Assembly: GCA_016932035.1 (NCBI GenBank)
Contig: JAFGDR010000057.1
Coordinates: 1 to 58,250, forward strand
Source: Candidatus Cloacimonadota bacterium
GTDB lineage: Bacteria > Cloacimonadota > Cloacimonadia > JGIOTU-2
Direction of reading: 5' to 3'
Length of the DNA stretch: 58,250 nt
A program made the position numbers and the translations under genes. Numbering within the stretch: the first letter of the stretch is position 1; the number at the start of each line of letters is the position of its first letter. The notes under the pieces are model-generated. The model saw only the letters and a list, made by a program, of their open reading frames with translations, was not told where the DNA came from and did not search any database. Positions 1 to 8,062 of this stretch are shown here, one piece after another.

Positions 1-91
1 CCTTATTGTTAATGGGCTGTTGAAGATCATTAGTCCATATCATTCCTACGAGCACGAAAAGCATCATGCTAAACATAACAATCTTTTTCAT
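1..91 (-). CDS. N-terminal fragment of a secreted protein (cut by window edge)
   Basis: Only the first 30 codons are inside the window. The ATG at 91 follows a strong Shine-Dalgarno (GGAGG, 7 bases upstream). The peptide begins MKKIVMFSMMLFVLVGMI, a basic N-terminus followed by a hydrophobic stretch, which is a typical Sec signal peptide. The gene lies on the same strand as the redox operon but is separated from it by the terminator at 367-397, so it is probably its own transcription unit. The product cannot be named. Many neighbours that start this way are secreted proteins with a C-terminal sorting domain, so that is possible here, but nothing visible proves it. Confidence 0.6.
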   Translation of the reverse strand, partial: MKKIVMFSMMLFVLVGMIWTNDLQQPINNK

Positions 92-257
92 TATAATCCT
101 CCATTGTTGTAGTTAAATAAATCGTCTAAATTTTCTTTGTTTCCATTTATTCATAATAATTTTCCGTCCGATCCAATATAATACCAGCTTCAACTTTACT
201 TTTATTGTAAACTCTCATTTTATACTTTCTTTGTCAAATTTATTACATTTCCTCAAC

Positions 258-350
258 CTCCGAATGTATCCGGTTTATCTGGATTATCGGAGTGTTGAAA
301 TTGGTGAGTTACCCAATTAAAACACTCGGATGTCCTCACCAGTTCGGACA
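258..350. repeat. Three consecutive inverted repeats in a 332-bp intergenic region
   Basis: The gene-free stretch 92-423 holds this cluster, a TTGACA (minus strand, 237-232) and the operon terminator. Hairpin 1 pairs CTCCGA (258-263) with TCGGAG (287-292), with inner ATCC/GGAT arms. Hairpin 2 pairs GAGTGTT (290-296) with AACACTC (321-327), with inner AATTGG/CCAATT arms. Hairpin 3 pairs TGTCC (331-335) with GGACA (346-350). Hairpins 1 and 2 share three bases and so compete. None has a U-tract, so they are not obvious terminators. They could be a decayed repeat, an operator region or a structured RNA. Confidence 0.5.
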
Positions 351-366
351 ATCAGAGGTTTTATAT

Positions 367-397
367 AAAAAAAGAGCAGGACGATGTTTCCTGCTCT
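367..397 (-). terminator. Rho-independent terminator of the redox operon
   Basis: On the minus strand AGAGCAGGA pairs perfectly with TCCTGCTCT (9 bp) around a 7-base loop, and a T-run follows. It sits 27 bases past the stop codon of the selenoprotein gene and is the only strong terminator after dsbD, so it marks the end of the eight-gene operon. Confidence 0.88.
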
Positions 398-423
398 ATA
401 GTATTTGCTTAATTAGTTTTATC

Positions 424-2601
424 TTATCTCATCAGAATAAGTTTTTGTGTTGTTTCTATATTATCCGTTTTGATTGTATAGAAATAGATGCCATTTGAAA
501 CGCTCTTTCCTGAATTATCTTTTCCATCCCAGATTGTATTATAACCGGTTACAGATGGTTCCAATTCAAGTGTTTTTACAACCTCGCCTTTAATATTATA
601 AATCGTTACATCTTCCAATTCTTGAATATGCGATTTTGAGGAAAATGATATGGTTGTTTCATCAGTAAAAGGATTCGGATAACTTCGCATCGTCATTTCA
701 GGTAGTTCAGGATCGTCGATTGAAATATTCTGGTGATAATATAGTGCCCCCATATCAGCTCGTGTTCCATCAGGATCAAGCGGTGATGTAGGATCTCCAG
801 CGTCTATGCATGGTGAGGTTTCCTGCAGACTCCAATCTGCTTCAAGACCATTAAAGCTCGGTCCATCTCCAGTAGTAGGATCAACAAACAAAGGATCATC
901 ACTGATATTACCGGTTCCAGCATAACCGCCAGACAGGTCGGAATAAGTAACAACTGGATTACTTGAGAAATTAATAAAGACATCTCCAGTTTGCCTGAAA
1001 ATAGAATTGTCAATAATTGGATTGGATGATGAGAATAGATAAAATGTATAGTTGGAAAGATTATTAGCAACAGTGTTATGGGTGATTTCAGGACAGGATT
1101 CATTCTTCATACTAAAAGCACCTGCAAACATAGCTTCATTATTCACAATGATGTTCCTTGCAATCACCGGGGACGAATCATCCAAACTTATTGCCCCACA
1201 CAAACTTGAGCTTGTATTATTTGAGATCAGATTCCATTCAATGAGAACATCATCAGAATTACGAACGTTGATCGCCGGACCTTTTTGTGAAGTAGTCGAG
1301 TTTTCATAGATCGTATTGTGCCCAACAACAACACGAGCATTGTAGATATCTACTGCACAATCCACTGAGCCGGTTATCTGAGAATACCCAAGAGCATTCT
1401 CGTAATCATTATTGAAGAAATACAGCCCACTCCATGTATTGTCAGTAGTGAAGATAATATTTCCTCTGTCATTACCAATTGCAGAAAAGTATCCTTCGAT
1501 TGTTATCTTACTTCCGTTATTCGTGTGAACCTCAACATTCGGTTCTATCTCAAGCATGTTTTCATCTGCAAGATGTGCGTCATCCGTTATTATATAAGGA
1601 CTATATGCCGAAGTCCAAATACCTGAAAGTTCTCCGCTTATGTCGGCTGTGCTTGTTACAGTAATGTAATCTTCGGCAGTAGCGGTTGCGGTTTCCACAC
1701 CATCAGAAATACGAAGGGATACATCATAGGTTCCAATCGTATCATATAAATGATAGGGATTCTCTTCTGTACTGTCCCATGTTCCATCTCCGTCAAAATC
1801 CCATTCATATGATACAATTCCAGTATCAGGATAGGATTCGTTGTAGAATTGCACACCCAATTGCGGCGGTCCGGATTGAATATTGCTGCTGAAAATTGAG
1901 AAAATACCGCTCACCCCACAGGTGGCTGCCTGATGTATTTTGTAATTGCTTGAAAAAGTCTGAACAATCGCCACTGCTTTCAAATCCGGTAATACCCAAT
2001 CCGGATCATAGGTAAATGAATAGGAAAAACTTCCGGTCTGACCTACTGTGGTAAGATTAAAATTCTCATCGTGATATGCAACGACCGCACAAGTATAATC
2101 ATCAGTGTATTTATAGGTGAGTAGAAGAATGATCTTGTTGTTAGTAGTAGTGATATTTCCAGTCAGTTCAACATCAGCCTGAACATCAATGGTCGATTTT
2201 GAGGTAACATCCATCGTAATGTCAATTGCACATGGACTATCCAGGGCATTAAGTGTATTGTAATGAGGAAGGTAATAATTATACATACTACCACCAGAAA
2301 TCCCACCAACTTCTGAAATATATCCTCCAAACCGAGCATGAGGAATACCGCCGACACCGTACATACCTCCACGAGTGCTGTAATTGGGACTTGGCATCCC
2401 CACGTAGCCGCTTGTGCTTTGCCAGAAAATCGGAATAAAGTTATCGAAATTAGCTTGAAGATCTCTCAACCCGGCCCGGGCTGATGGACAGTATCCTCAA
2501 GACGTGGATGTAAATACTTCCCCGACCACGTTCATTTGTGTTGCAGAAAGTATCATAGGAAGAAGTATGATACCAGCAAGTAGTATAAGTAATTTTTTCA
2601 T
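424..2601 (-). CDS. Secreted selenoprotein: thioredoxin-like (UxxC), PKD, beta-helix, sorting domain
   Basis: Read from ATG 2601 (GGAG 8 bases upstream), the frame is open to 424 except for one TGA at codon 35. If that codon is selenocysteine the product is 725 residues. In order it shows: a signal peptide (1-20); an Omp28/thioredoxin-like part with redox motif TSTSUGYCPSARAGL (U35, C38) and a GIP cis-proline-like loop near 85; a beta-sandwich; a PKD domain around 243-316 (YEWDFDGDG); a right-handed beta-helix-like region of about 325-605; and a C-terminal sorting domain (SYPNPF, TIYNIKG, GIYFY). The upstream paralogue in the same operon has TGTWCPNC, so U35 aligns with a catalytic Cys. A bacterial SECIS hairpin follows the TGA. 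A conventional reading would start at TTG 2469 and lose the signal peptide and redox motif. The alternative is a nonsense mutation. The seleno reading is an inference, but a strong one. The substrate is unknown. Confidence 0.82.
2466..2484 (-). promoter_or_regulatory. Bacterial SECIS element
   Basis: Minus-strand RNA UCAGCCCG (2484-2477), loop GGC (2476-2474), CGGGUUGA (2473-2466) forms eight consecutive pairs including one G-U. The apical loop starts with GG, and 20 bases separate the UGA from the loop. This fits the known bacterial SECIS rules: a stem-loop just 3' of UGA, a small loop with G at its start, and about 16-37 bases of distance. The GC-rich patch is out of character for this AT-rich gene, which suggests selection on RNA structure. 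Confidence 0.78.
2497..2499 (-). other. In-frame UGA, predicted selenocysteine codon
   Basis: The minus-strand codon TGA is preceded in frame by ACA TCC ACG TCT and followed by GGA TAC TGT, giving a U-x-x-C redox motif. Upstream in the same frame are a good ribosome site, an ATG and a signal peptide; downstream the frame stays open for 690 codons. The codon takes the place of the first Cys of the CxxC motif seen in the paralogue at 10308-11387. Confidence 0.8.
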
Positions 2602-2623
2602 GATAAACTCCAAATTAAGTTAC

Positions 2624-5227
2624 TTATTGTATTATTGTGCATTGTTTTACTTGTTTGACTTGATTATTAACTGATAATTTATAAAGATAAGTTCCAGTTG
2701 AAACCGGAACGCCATTAACATCTTTTCCGTTCCATTGAATGAAATGATCCCCGGTAGTCATATCCCGGTCGATCAGTTTCTTAACCAGCTGCCCTTTGAT
2801 ATTATAGATAGCAATTTCTACTTGCGCTTGTTTCTCAAGAGTAAAAGATATTTGCATTTCTGTATGGTGTGTTAAACTGAAAGGATTAGGATAATTCTGA
2901 TAGAGTTGTGAAAGTACCTGCTGCTGTGGTTCAGGATCAGTACTAACAATGATCTCATCCAGGTCGATCTTGTATGCAGAACAGCCATAGGTGCCGATCA
3001 CCATAAATCTGTCTGGATTATAAATTTTAATATCAACAACTGGAACATTTGGCAAACCTTCAGAAAGACTGTGCCACTCAAAACCACCATTGTCAGTAAA
3101 AAATACCCCTGAATCAGTGCCGACAAAAAGCTTATTAGGAATGTCAGGATCTATAGCAATGACGTTAACTGGTATCTGTGGTAAATTCCCGCTAATATTG
3201 TACCAGTCCTGACCTAAATTTGGTGATTTAAAGACATGCGGAGCTTCTTCATCCCAGCGGAAACCGGATACTGTTGCATAAATCGTATTAACATCATGAG
3301 GATCACATGCAACACGGGTGAACCAACGGTCAGGTAATCCGGCAGAAATATCATTCCATGATGAACAGTTATCTGTTGAAATATGCACTCTTCCATCATC
3401 AGATCCGGCAACGATAATGCTTGGATCGAGCTCAGATATTGCAATTGTCGTGATCGTATGGTAGCTGCTGCCGTCATCACCCTGTGTCAGGTCTCCACTT
3501 ACCGAAGTCCAGCCTGATCCACCATTCGTGGTTTTCCAGATTCTGTATGTTCCAAAATAAAGGATATCAGGATTGGTTGGGTGTATAACATATGGTGAGG
3601 ACCAGTTCGTCCTATCACCGGACATTGGACCAGCAATATAGCTCATATATGAGCCACCGTTTGTTGATCTATAGAGATTTCCCCATTGATATTCCGCAAA
3701 GATAGTGTTGGGATTCGTGTAGTCTACAAGACAATAAAAACCATCTCCACCAAGGATTGCTTCCCAGTCGTTCAACGCACCGGTCATCGTACGTATGGTG
3801 TTGTTATCCTGTGTTCCGCCATAAATTCGATAGGGATATGTCTGATCAATCTCAATAGCATAGAACTGTGTCATGGGCAGATTGTTGATTTTCGTCCATG
3901 AGCTTCCGTTTGTCGTGCTCTTGTATAATCCCCCATCATTTCCTTCCAGAATGAATAAAACATCATCATCGATATACATTGCATGATGATCGACATGCAT
4001 ACTTGAACCAACTTGACTCCAGTTATTTCCACCGTTCGTAGTTCGATAAAGATACACACCCATAACATATACCATATCTGGATTATTCGGATCAACTCGT
4101 ATCTGACCAAAGTACCATCCAAAGGTGCTGTTGATACCCTGAAGCGACCCATCGTTTGTTGGAATCCAAGTATTTCCCCCATTATCGGTTTTAAAAACAT
4201 CAACCTGGTTCGTTCTATCATAAAATGCATAGAGTCTATCTGGGTTGGATTTTGAGATTGCCAAACCGATTCTACCGACATCGCTGCCGGTGGGAAGTCC
4301 TGAAGTTAACTCGACCCAGGTATCTCCACCATCTGTGGTTTTCCAAATCCCTGAACTTGGTCCAAAAGATCGTCTGTAGGTCAAACCTCTCATGCGCTCC
4401 CACATCGCTGCATAAAGAATATCAGGGTTTGTAGTATGCTGCACCAGATCGACTGCCGCTGTGGAGTCAGTAATGAAGAGCTTTCTCTCCCAGGTCTGTC
4501 CACCATTCTCGCTTCGGAATACACCGCGCTGTTCGTTTGCCGAAAAAAGGTTTCCGCAAGCAGCAACATAGACTCTCTGGGAATTGTTATAATCTACAAT
4601 GATCCTACCGACGTATCCTGACTCTTCCAATCCGATATGATCCCAGGAAAGACCACCATTAGTGGATTTATACATTCCATTACCCAGGAAGCTGTAACTG
4701 GAAGCATTTGCTTCACCAGTTCCAACATACAGTGTATTTTCATCATTAGGATCAAGAGCAAGAGCTCCAATTGATATGACTGGTGCTTGTGTAAAGACAT
4801 TCTCCCATGTGTTTCCAGCATCGATTGTTTTAAAGACACCACCCGATGCAGCTCCAACATAGAATTTATCAAGGTCGCTCGGGCAAACAGCAAGGTCGGT
4901 AATTCGACCACCAATATTGGTTGGACCCACAAGCTCCCAGGAATATTTATAAGCTGAAGCTGATTCATGCATTTTCTGCGCTTCATCCATACTCTGGAGA
5001 TAGTTGTCGATTTTGATCTTATTATGGGGATACACCCGTTGATATGCCATCCATTCATTAGGAAGCACATCAGGTTCTTTTAGAACTGCTTCACCATGAG
5101 GTCGTTCGACCCATCGATCTGCCGGTTTTCCCTTTTTGTGAGTTGTAGGTACTGTTACGAGAATGACAACTACTGCAATGACAAGAAGAAAAATGATCAA
5201 ATATGTTTTATGCTTAAAAATGTTCAT
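2624..5227 (-). CDS. Secreted Asp-box (BNR/sortilin-like) propeller protein with sorting domain
   Basis: The product is 867 residues. An N-terminal hydrophobic segment (about 9-27) acts as signal or anchor. From about residue 95 to 760 there are roughly ten Asp-box turns such as YKSTNGGLSW, FRSENGGQTW, WKTTDGGDTW, FKTDNGGNTW and YRTTNGGNNW, the signature of VPS10/sortilin-like or sialidase-fold beta-propellers. The last 90 residues are the sorting-type domain (YQNYPNPF, IYNIKGQLVKKL, GTYLYKL). Such propellers bind proteins or glycans and no catalytic residues are evident, so an adhesive or structural role is more likely than hydrolysis. It ends 22 bases before the selenoprotein ATG and starts 4 bases after the subtilase stop, so it lies inside the operon. 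Confidence 0.85.
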   Translation of the reverse strand: MNIFKHKTYLIIFLLVIAVVVILVTVPTTHKKGKPADRWVERPHGEAVLKEPDVLPNEWMAYQRVYPHNKIKIDNYLQSMDEAQKMHESASAYKYSWELVGPTNIGGRITDLAVCPSDLDKFYVGAASGGVFKTIDAGNTWENVFTQAPVISIGALALDPNDENTLYVGTGEANASSYSFLGNGMYKSTNGGLSWDHIGLEESGYVGRIIVDYNNSQRVYVAACGNLFSANEQRGVFRSENGGQTWERKLFITDSTAAVDLVQHTTNPDILYAAMWERMRGLTYRRSFGPSSGIWKTTDGGDTWVELTSGLPTGSDVGRIGLAISKSNPDRLYAFYDRTNQVDVFKTDNGGNTWIPTNDGSLQGINSTFGWYFGQIRVDPNNPDMVYVMGVYLYRTTNGGNNWSQVGSSMHVDHHAMYIDDDVLFILEGNDGGLYKSTTNGSSWTKINNLPMTQFYAIEIDQTYPYRIYGGTQDNNTIRTMTGALNDWEAILGGDGFYCLVDYTNPNTIFAEYQWGNLYRSTNGGSYMSYIAGPMSGDRTNWSSPYVIHPTNPDILYFGTYRIWKTTNGGSGWTSVSGDLTQGDDGSSYHTITTIAISELDPSIIVAGSDDGRVHISTDNCSSWNDISAGLPDRWFTRVACDPHDVNTIYATVSGFRWDEEAPHVFKSPNLGQDWYNISGNLPQIPVNVIAIDPDIPNKLFVGTDSGVFFTDNGGFEWHSLSEGLPNVPVVDIKIYNPDRFMVIGTYGCSAYKIDLDEIIVSTDPEPQQQVLSQLYQNYPNPFSLTHHTEMQISFTLEKQAQVEIAIYNIKGQLVKKLIDRDMTTGDHFIQWNGKDVNGVPVSTGTYLYKLSVNNQVKQVKQCTIIQ

Positions 5228-5231
5228 GTTA

Positions 5232-7310
5232 TCATCTCAAAATAATGAATTTATTCAAGTAATTTGTGTTTTGTATCTGATAAAAATAAACACCTGTGTT
5301 GAGAGATTGCACATCGAGCTGCGCAGTTCCATTGTTGCCACGGACTTGTGTAACAAATTCACCTTTTACATTATAAATCGAAATGGCAGGATCAATGTGC
5401 TGAACATGTTGTGCATAGTGTATGGTCAATGTAGTTGCAACAGGATCTGGATAATGAGAAACGATCATGTTTGTTTGAGGATTTTCATCAATTCCGACAT
5501 TTGTACAACCTTCTGCAAAAACATCTAAGAAAAACATATAGAATGGTTGCTGATTTATCGCAATTTCACCATCATAACACTGTGCACAGGAAGGACAGAA
5601 TGTAAGATCGAATGCCTGGCATGAACCGCTTGCAACAGCATAATTAAGAGCATTTCTTGCAGGATCGTCGGAATCCCTGAGAGTTACAGTAAATCCGTCC
5701 GGGGTTGAGATCGTACCGCGAAGAGTATCACCGCCAACATTTTCGATATAGAACTGCAATGTCGAATCGGTTCCAACAAAAACATTCCCAAAATCAAGAG
5801 TTGTAGGAAAGAAATTCATTATAGGACTTGGAGCTGGAACCTGATTGATTGCTTCCAATGCATCGATTCTTCCTGATCCAAATGTATTGCTTTTATTGGT
5901 AGAAAGTTGATAAGCAGTTTCTTCAAGAATTTGATCGATATCAGCAGGAGTTAGGTTATTGTTTTTTGAGAGCATAAGTGCCATGACGCCAGCAGCACAG
6001 GGTGTTGCCATCGATGTACCGCTCCACCCGCTTTCATACCCGTAATTGCTGTAATGTGCAAGAGATTTGATATTTTGTCCAGGGGCAACAACATCAGGAC
6101 GGATCAAACCCATTTCCGGAGAATAGGGATAATCATTAAATCCAGAAATGTATTCCCATGTAACAGGTCCTCGTGCTGAGAAGGATGCAATTCCATCACC
6201 GGAATTCGTTGCACCAATACAAATAACTGAACTAATGCCGCCTGTGAGTGTCTGATCCGGATGAAGCCAGGGAGGAGGGCAGTCTCCAGGAGTCCTGATA
6301 TTGTCCGGAATGGGATACATATATTGCTGATCACCCTCATTACCCGCTGCAACAGAAGCTGGTATGCCAGCAGCAAGCAGTGTATTCATCGTATTTCGCC
6401 AGGTTATCCTATTTGGACTCCATGCATGAAGCCATCCGAGTGACATACTGATAACATCAGCACCATTATCAATTGCAAATTGAATGGCATTCCATACACC
6501 GGATTCGGAACCCCCACCACCGTTATCGAGCACCTTAAGGCACATAATTTGAGCATCAGGTGCCATACCGGTCTGTGACCCAGCAGTTCCATCTCCAGCA
6601 ACCGTACCTGCACAATGTGTTCCATGTCCATGATCATCCATAGGATTGTTATCATTATATCTGAAATCCCAACCGTGGTAGGGATAGCTGGGATCAGTCC
6701 AGAGGTGGTCTGCAAGGTCGACATGATTATAGTTCACACCGGTATCGATAACTGCAACTGTCACACCGCTTCCTGTATAACCAAGATCCCACACATCATC
6801 AGCTTTGACTTTGGTAACATTCCACGTGATCTCACGGGTCGTAGGGAAAGCTGGCTCACCTTTTTCAAACATAAGCATGTTACGAATCTCGTCATGATCG
6901 ATCAGATCTATATCATCTCGATTAATAAGGGTATAAATAACTTCGGCAGTTGCCTTACAAGAAATGACATTTGATACCCACAGAGGAGTAATATCTTTCA
7001 CAATACTATTGAAAGAGAAGTTCTCCAGATCATAGAGTAAATCTTGCTGATGGTATTCGCTAAAGGATTTCAGTTCCTGAATAACAAAATCTCTTCTTTC
7101 AGATTCTGGTAAATATGCACTTTGCTGCAACAAATCCTGATGATCATATTGTTGTTTCATTATTATGTTGACGGGTATGAGTTCTGTTGTTTCACTCTGC
7201 TGCAATTTTTGTTCAAGCTGCGGAGTAAGTATATCTTGGTTTCCATACAATGCTGAGAAGCCGCTCGTGACCAACAACACTGCAATGAAGAGGGAAAGTT
7301 TAAAACGCAT
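5232..7310 (-). CDS. Secreted subtilisin-like serine protease (S8) with sorting domain
   Basis: The product is 692 residues with a signal peptide (1-22). A propeptide-like region runs to about 150. The catalytic triad is visible as D189 (AVIDTGVNYNHVD), H229 (DDHGHGTHCAG) and S433 (GWSGTSMATP), with the oxyanion Asn in AAGNEG. A choice-of-anchor-D/HYDIN-like sandwich follows (TTLDFGNVFVGTDSTLQF). There is an unusual cysteine cluster (FCPSCAQC), and then a somewhat diverged sorting domain (HYPDPVATTLTI, IYNVKGEF, GVYFYQI). A strong AAGGAG precedes the start. The cysteine-rich segment in a DsbD operon suggests that its disulfides may be managed by the neighbouring redox proteins; this is inference. 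The protease family call is secure and the substrate unknown. Confidence 0.93.
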   Translation of the reverse strand: MRFKLSLFIAVLLVTSGFSALYGNQDILTPQLEQKLQQSETTELIPVNIIMKQQYDHQDLLQQSAYLPESERRDFVIQELKSFSEYHQQDLLYDLENFSFNSIVKDITPLWVSNVISCKATAEVIYTLINRDDIDLIDHDEIRNMLMFEKGEPAFPTTREITWNVTKVKADDVWDLGYTGSGVTVAVIDTGVNYNHVDLADHLWTDPSYPYHGWDFRYNDNNPMDDHGHGTHCAGTVAGDGTAGSQTGMAPDAQIMCLKVLDNGGGGSESGVWNAIQFAIDNGADVISMSLGWLHAWSPNRITWRNTMNTLLAAGIPASVAAGNEGDQQYMYPIPDNIRTPGDCPPPWLHPDQTLTGGISSVICIGATNSGDGIASFSARGPVTWEYISGFNDYPYSPEMGLIRPDVVAPGQNIKSLAHYSNYGYESGWSGTSMATPCAAGVMALMLSKNNNLTPADIDQILEETAYQLSTNKSNTFGSGRIDALEAINQVPAPSPIMNFFPTTLDFGNVFVGTDSTLQFYIENVGGDTLRGTISTPDGFTVTLRDSDDPARNALNYAVASGSCQAFDLTFCPSCAQCYDGEIAINQQPFYMFFLDVFAEGCTNVGIDENPQTNMIVSHYPDPVATTLTIHYAQHVQHIDPAISIYNVKGEFVTQVRGNNGTAQLDVQSLNTGVYFYQIQNTNYLNKFIILR

Positions 7311-7319
7311 TACATCTCC

Positions 7320-8048
7320 TTATTTAAGTAATAGTAATTTATCTGTAATTATAGTTTCATCTTCAAAAGATGTTGAGTAAAAATATACCCCATTTGGAAC
7401 AGATTCTCCATTTTGATCTGTTCCGTCCCAGGTGACTGAGTTCATATCTGGGGTAATGTCGAGGATTTTTATCGTTTCACCTTTGATATTATAAATCGTA
7501 ATATCTGCAATTTTGTTGAAGTTATTCTGCGAGGTAAATGAAATCGTTGTTGAGCCACTGAAGGGATTGGGTGAATTTTTAACAGAGATCTGGTTCTGGA
7601 TTTGAGGATCATCAACCGATACACCTGTTGTGTATTCAAAATTTACATTAACCGGAACGGGAAGACTTGCCGCAGTAAACTTATAGGAAAAACTCATTGA
7701 TCCTGCTGAGGACACTGTTATAGTGAAATCAAGTTTGAGTGTGTCACCGGCACCAAGAGTAATATGCCATGGAAAACCCGGTAAATGGCATGCGCCAGCA
7801 CCTTGATACAAATGGCACCAAATCATCGACCAACCGGTTGGAATATCGACATAATCAACCATCACAGTGAAATCATCCTCTGCACCAGTATTGACCACAT
7901 CGAAATATTCTGATTCATAATTATACGTTGAATCATTGTATGCAGGTCCGATAACTTGAGGATCAAAGGGAATATGAATACTCAGATCTGCATGTAGACT
8001 TATGGCAGTAAAGATCAGTGCGCTTATTAGTATTATTATTTTTTTCAT
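7320..8048 (-). CDS. Small secreted protein with beta-sandwich and sorting domain
   Basis: The start is the ATG at 8048, seven codons of signal after AAGGAG; an upstream in-frame ATG at 8063 lies inside the previous gene's stop region and is less likely. The product is 242 residues: a signal peptide (MKKIIILISALIFTAIS), about 120 residues of beta-rich sequence that looks Ig- or PapD-like, with two cysteines (IWCHLYQGAGAC), then the sorting-type domain (NSPNPFSGSTTISF, TIYNIKGETIKIL, GVYFYST). No enzyme motif is visible. Its position between the DUF6029 barrel and the subtilase suggests an accessory exported partner. Confidence 0.8.
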   Translation of the reverse strand: MKKIIILISALIFTAISLHADLSIHIPFDPQVIGPAYNDSTYNYESEYFDVVNTGAEDDFTVMVDYVDIPTGWSMIWCHLYQGAGACHLPGFPWHITLGAGDTLKLDFTITVSSAGSMSFSYKFTAASLPVPVNVNFEYTTGVSVDDPQIQNQISVKNSPNPFSGSTTISFTSQNNFNKIADITIYNIKGETIKILDITPDMNSVTWDGTDQNGESVPNGVYFYSTSFEDETIITDKLLLLK

Positions 8049-8062
8049 ATATGCTCCTTCCA

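Noticed and set aside
424-2469. Starting the redox protein at TTG 2469 as a normal 681-residue protein
   Set aside because: That start lies inside the SECIS stem, has no ribosome site, and discards an in-frame signal peptide, ATG with GGAG, and redox motif upstream.
4594-5070. 158-codon frame inside the propeller gene, and other long shadow frames (for example 3871-4281, 6615-6974)
   Set aside because: They lie within clearly coding genes in other frames and show no domain or ribosome site.
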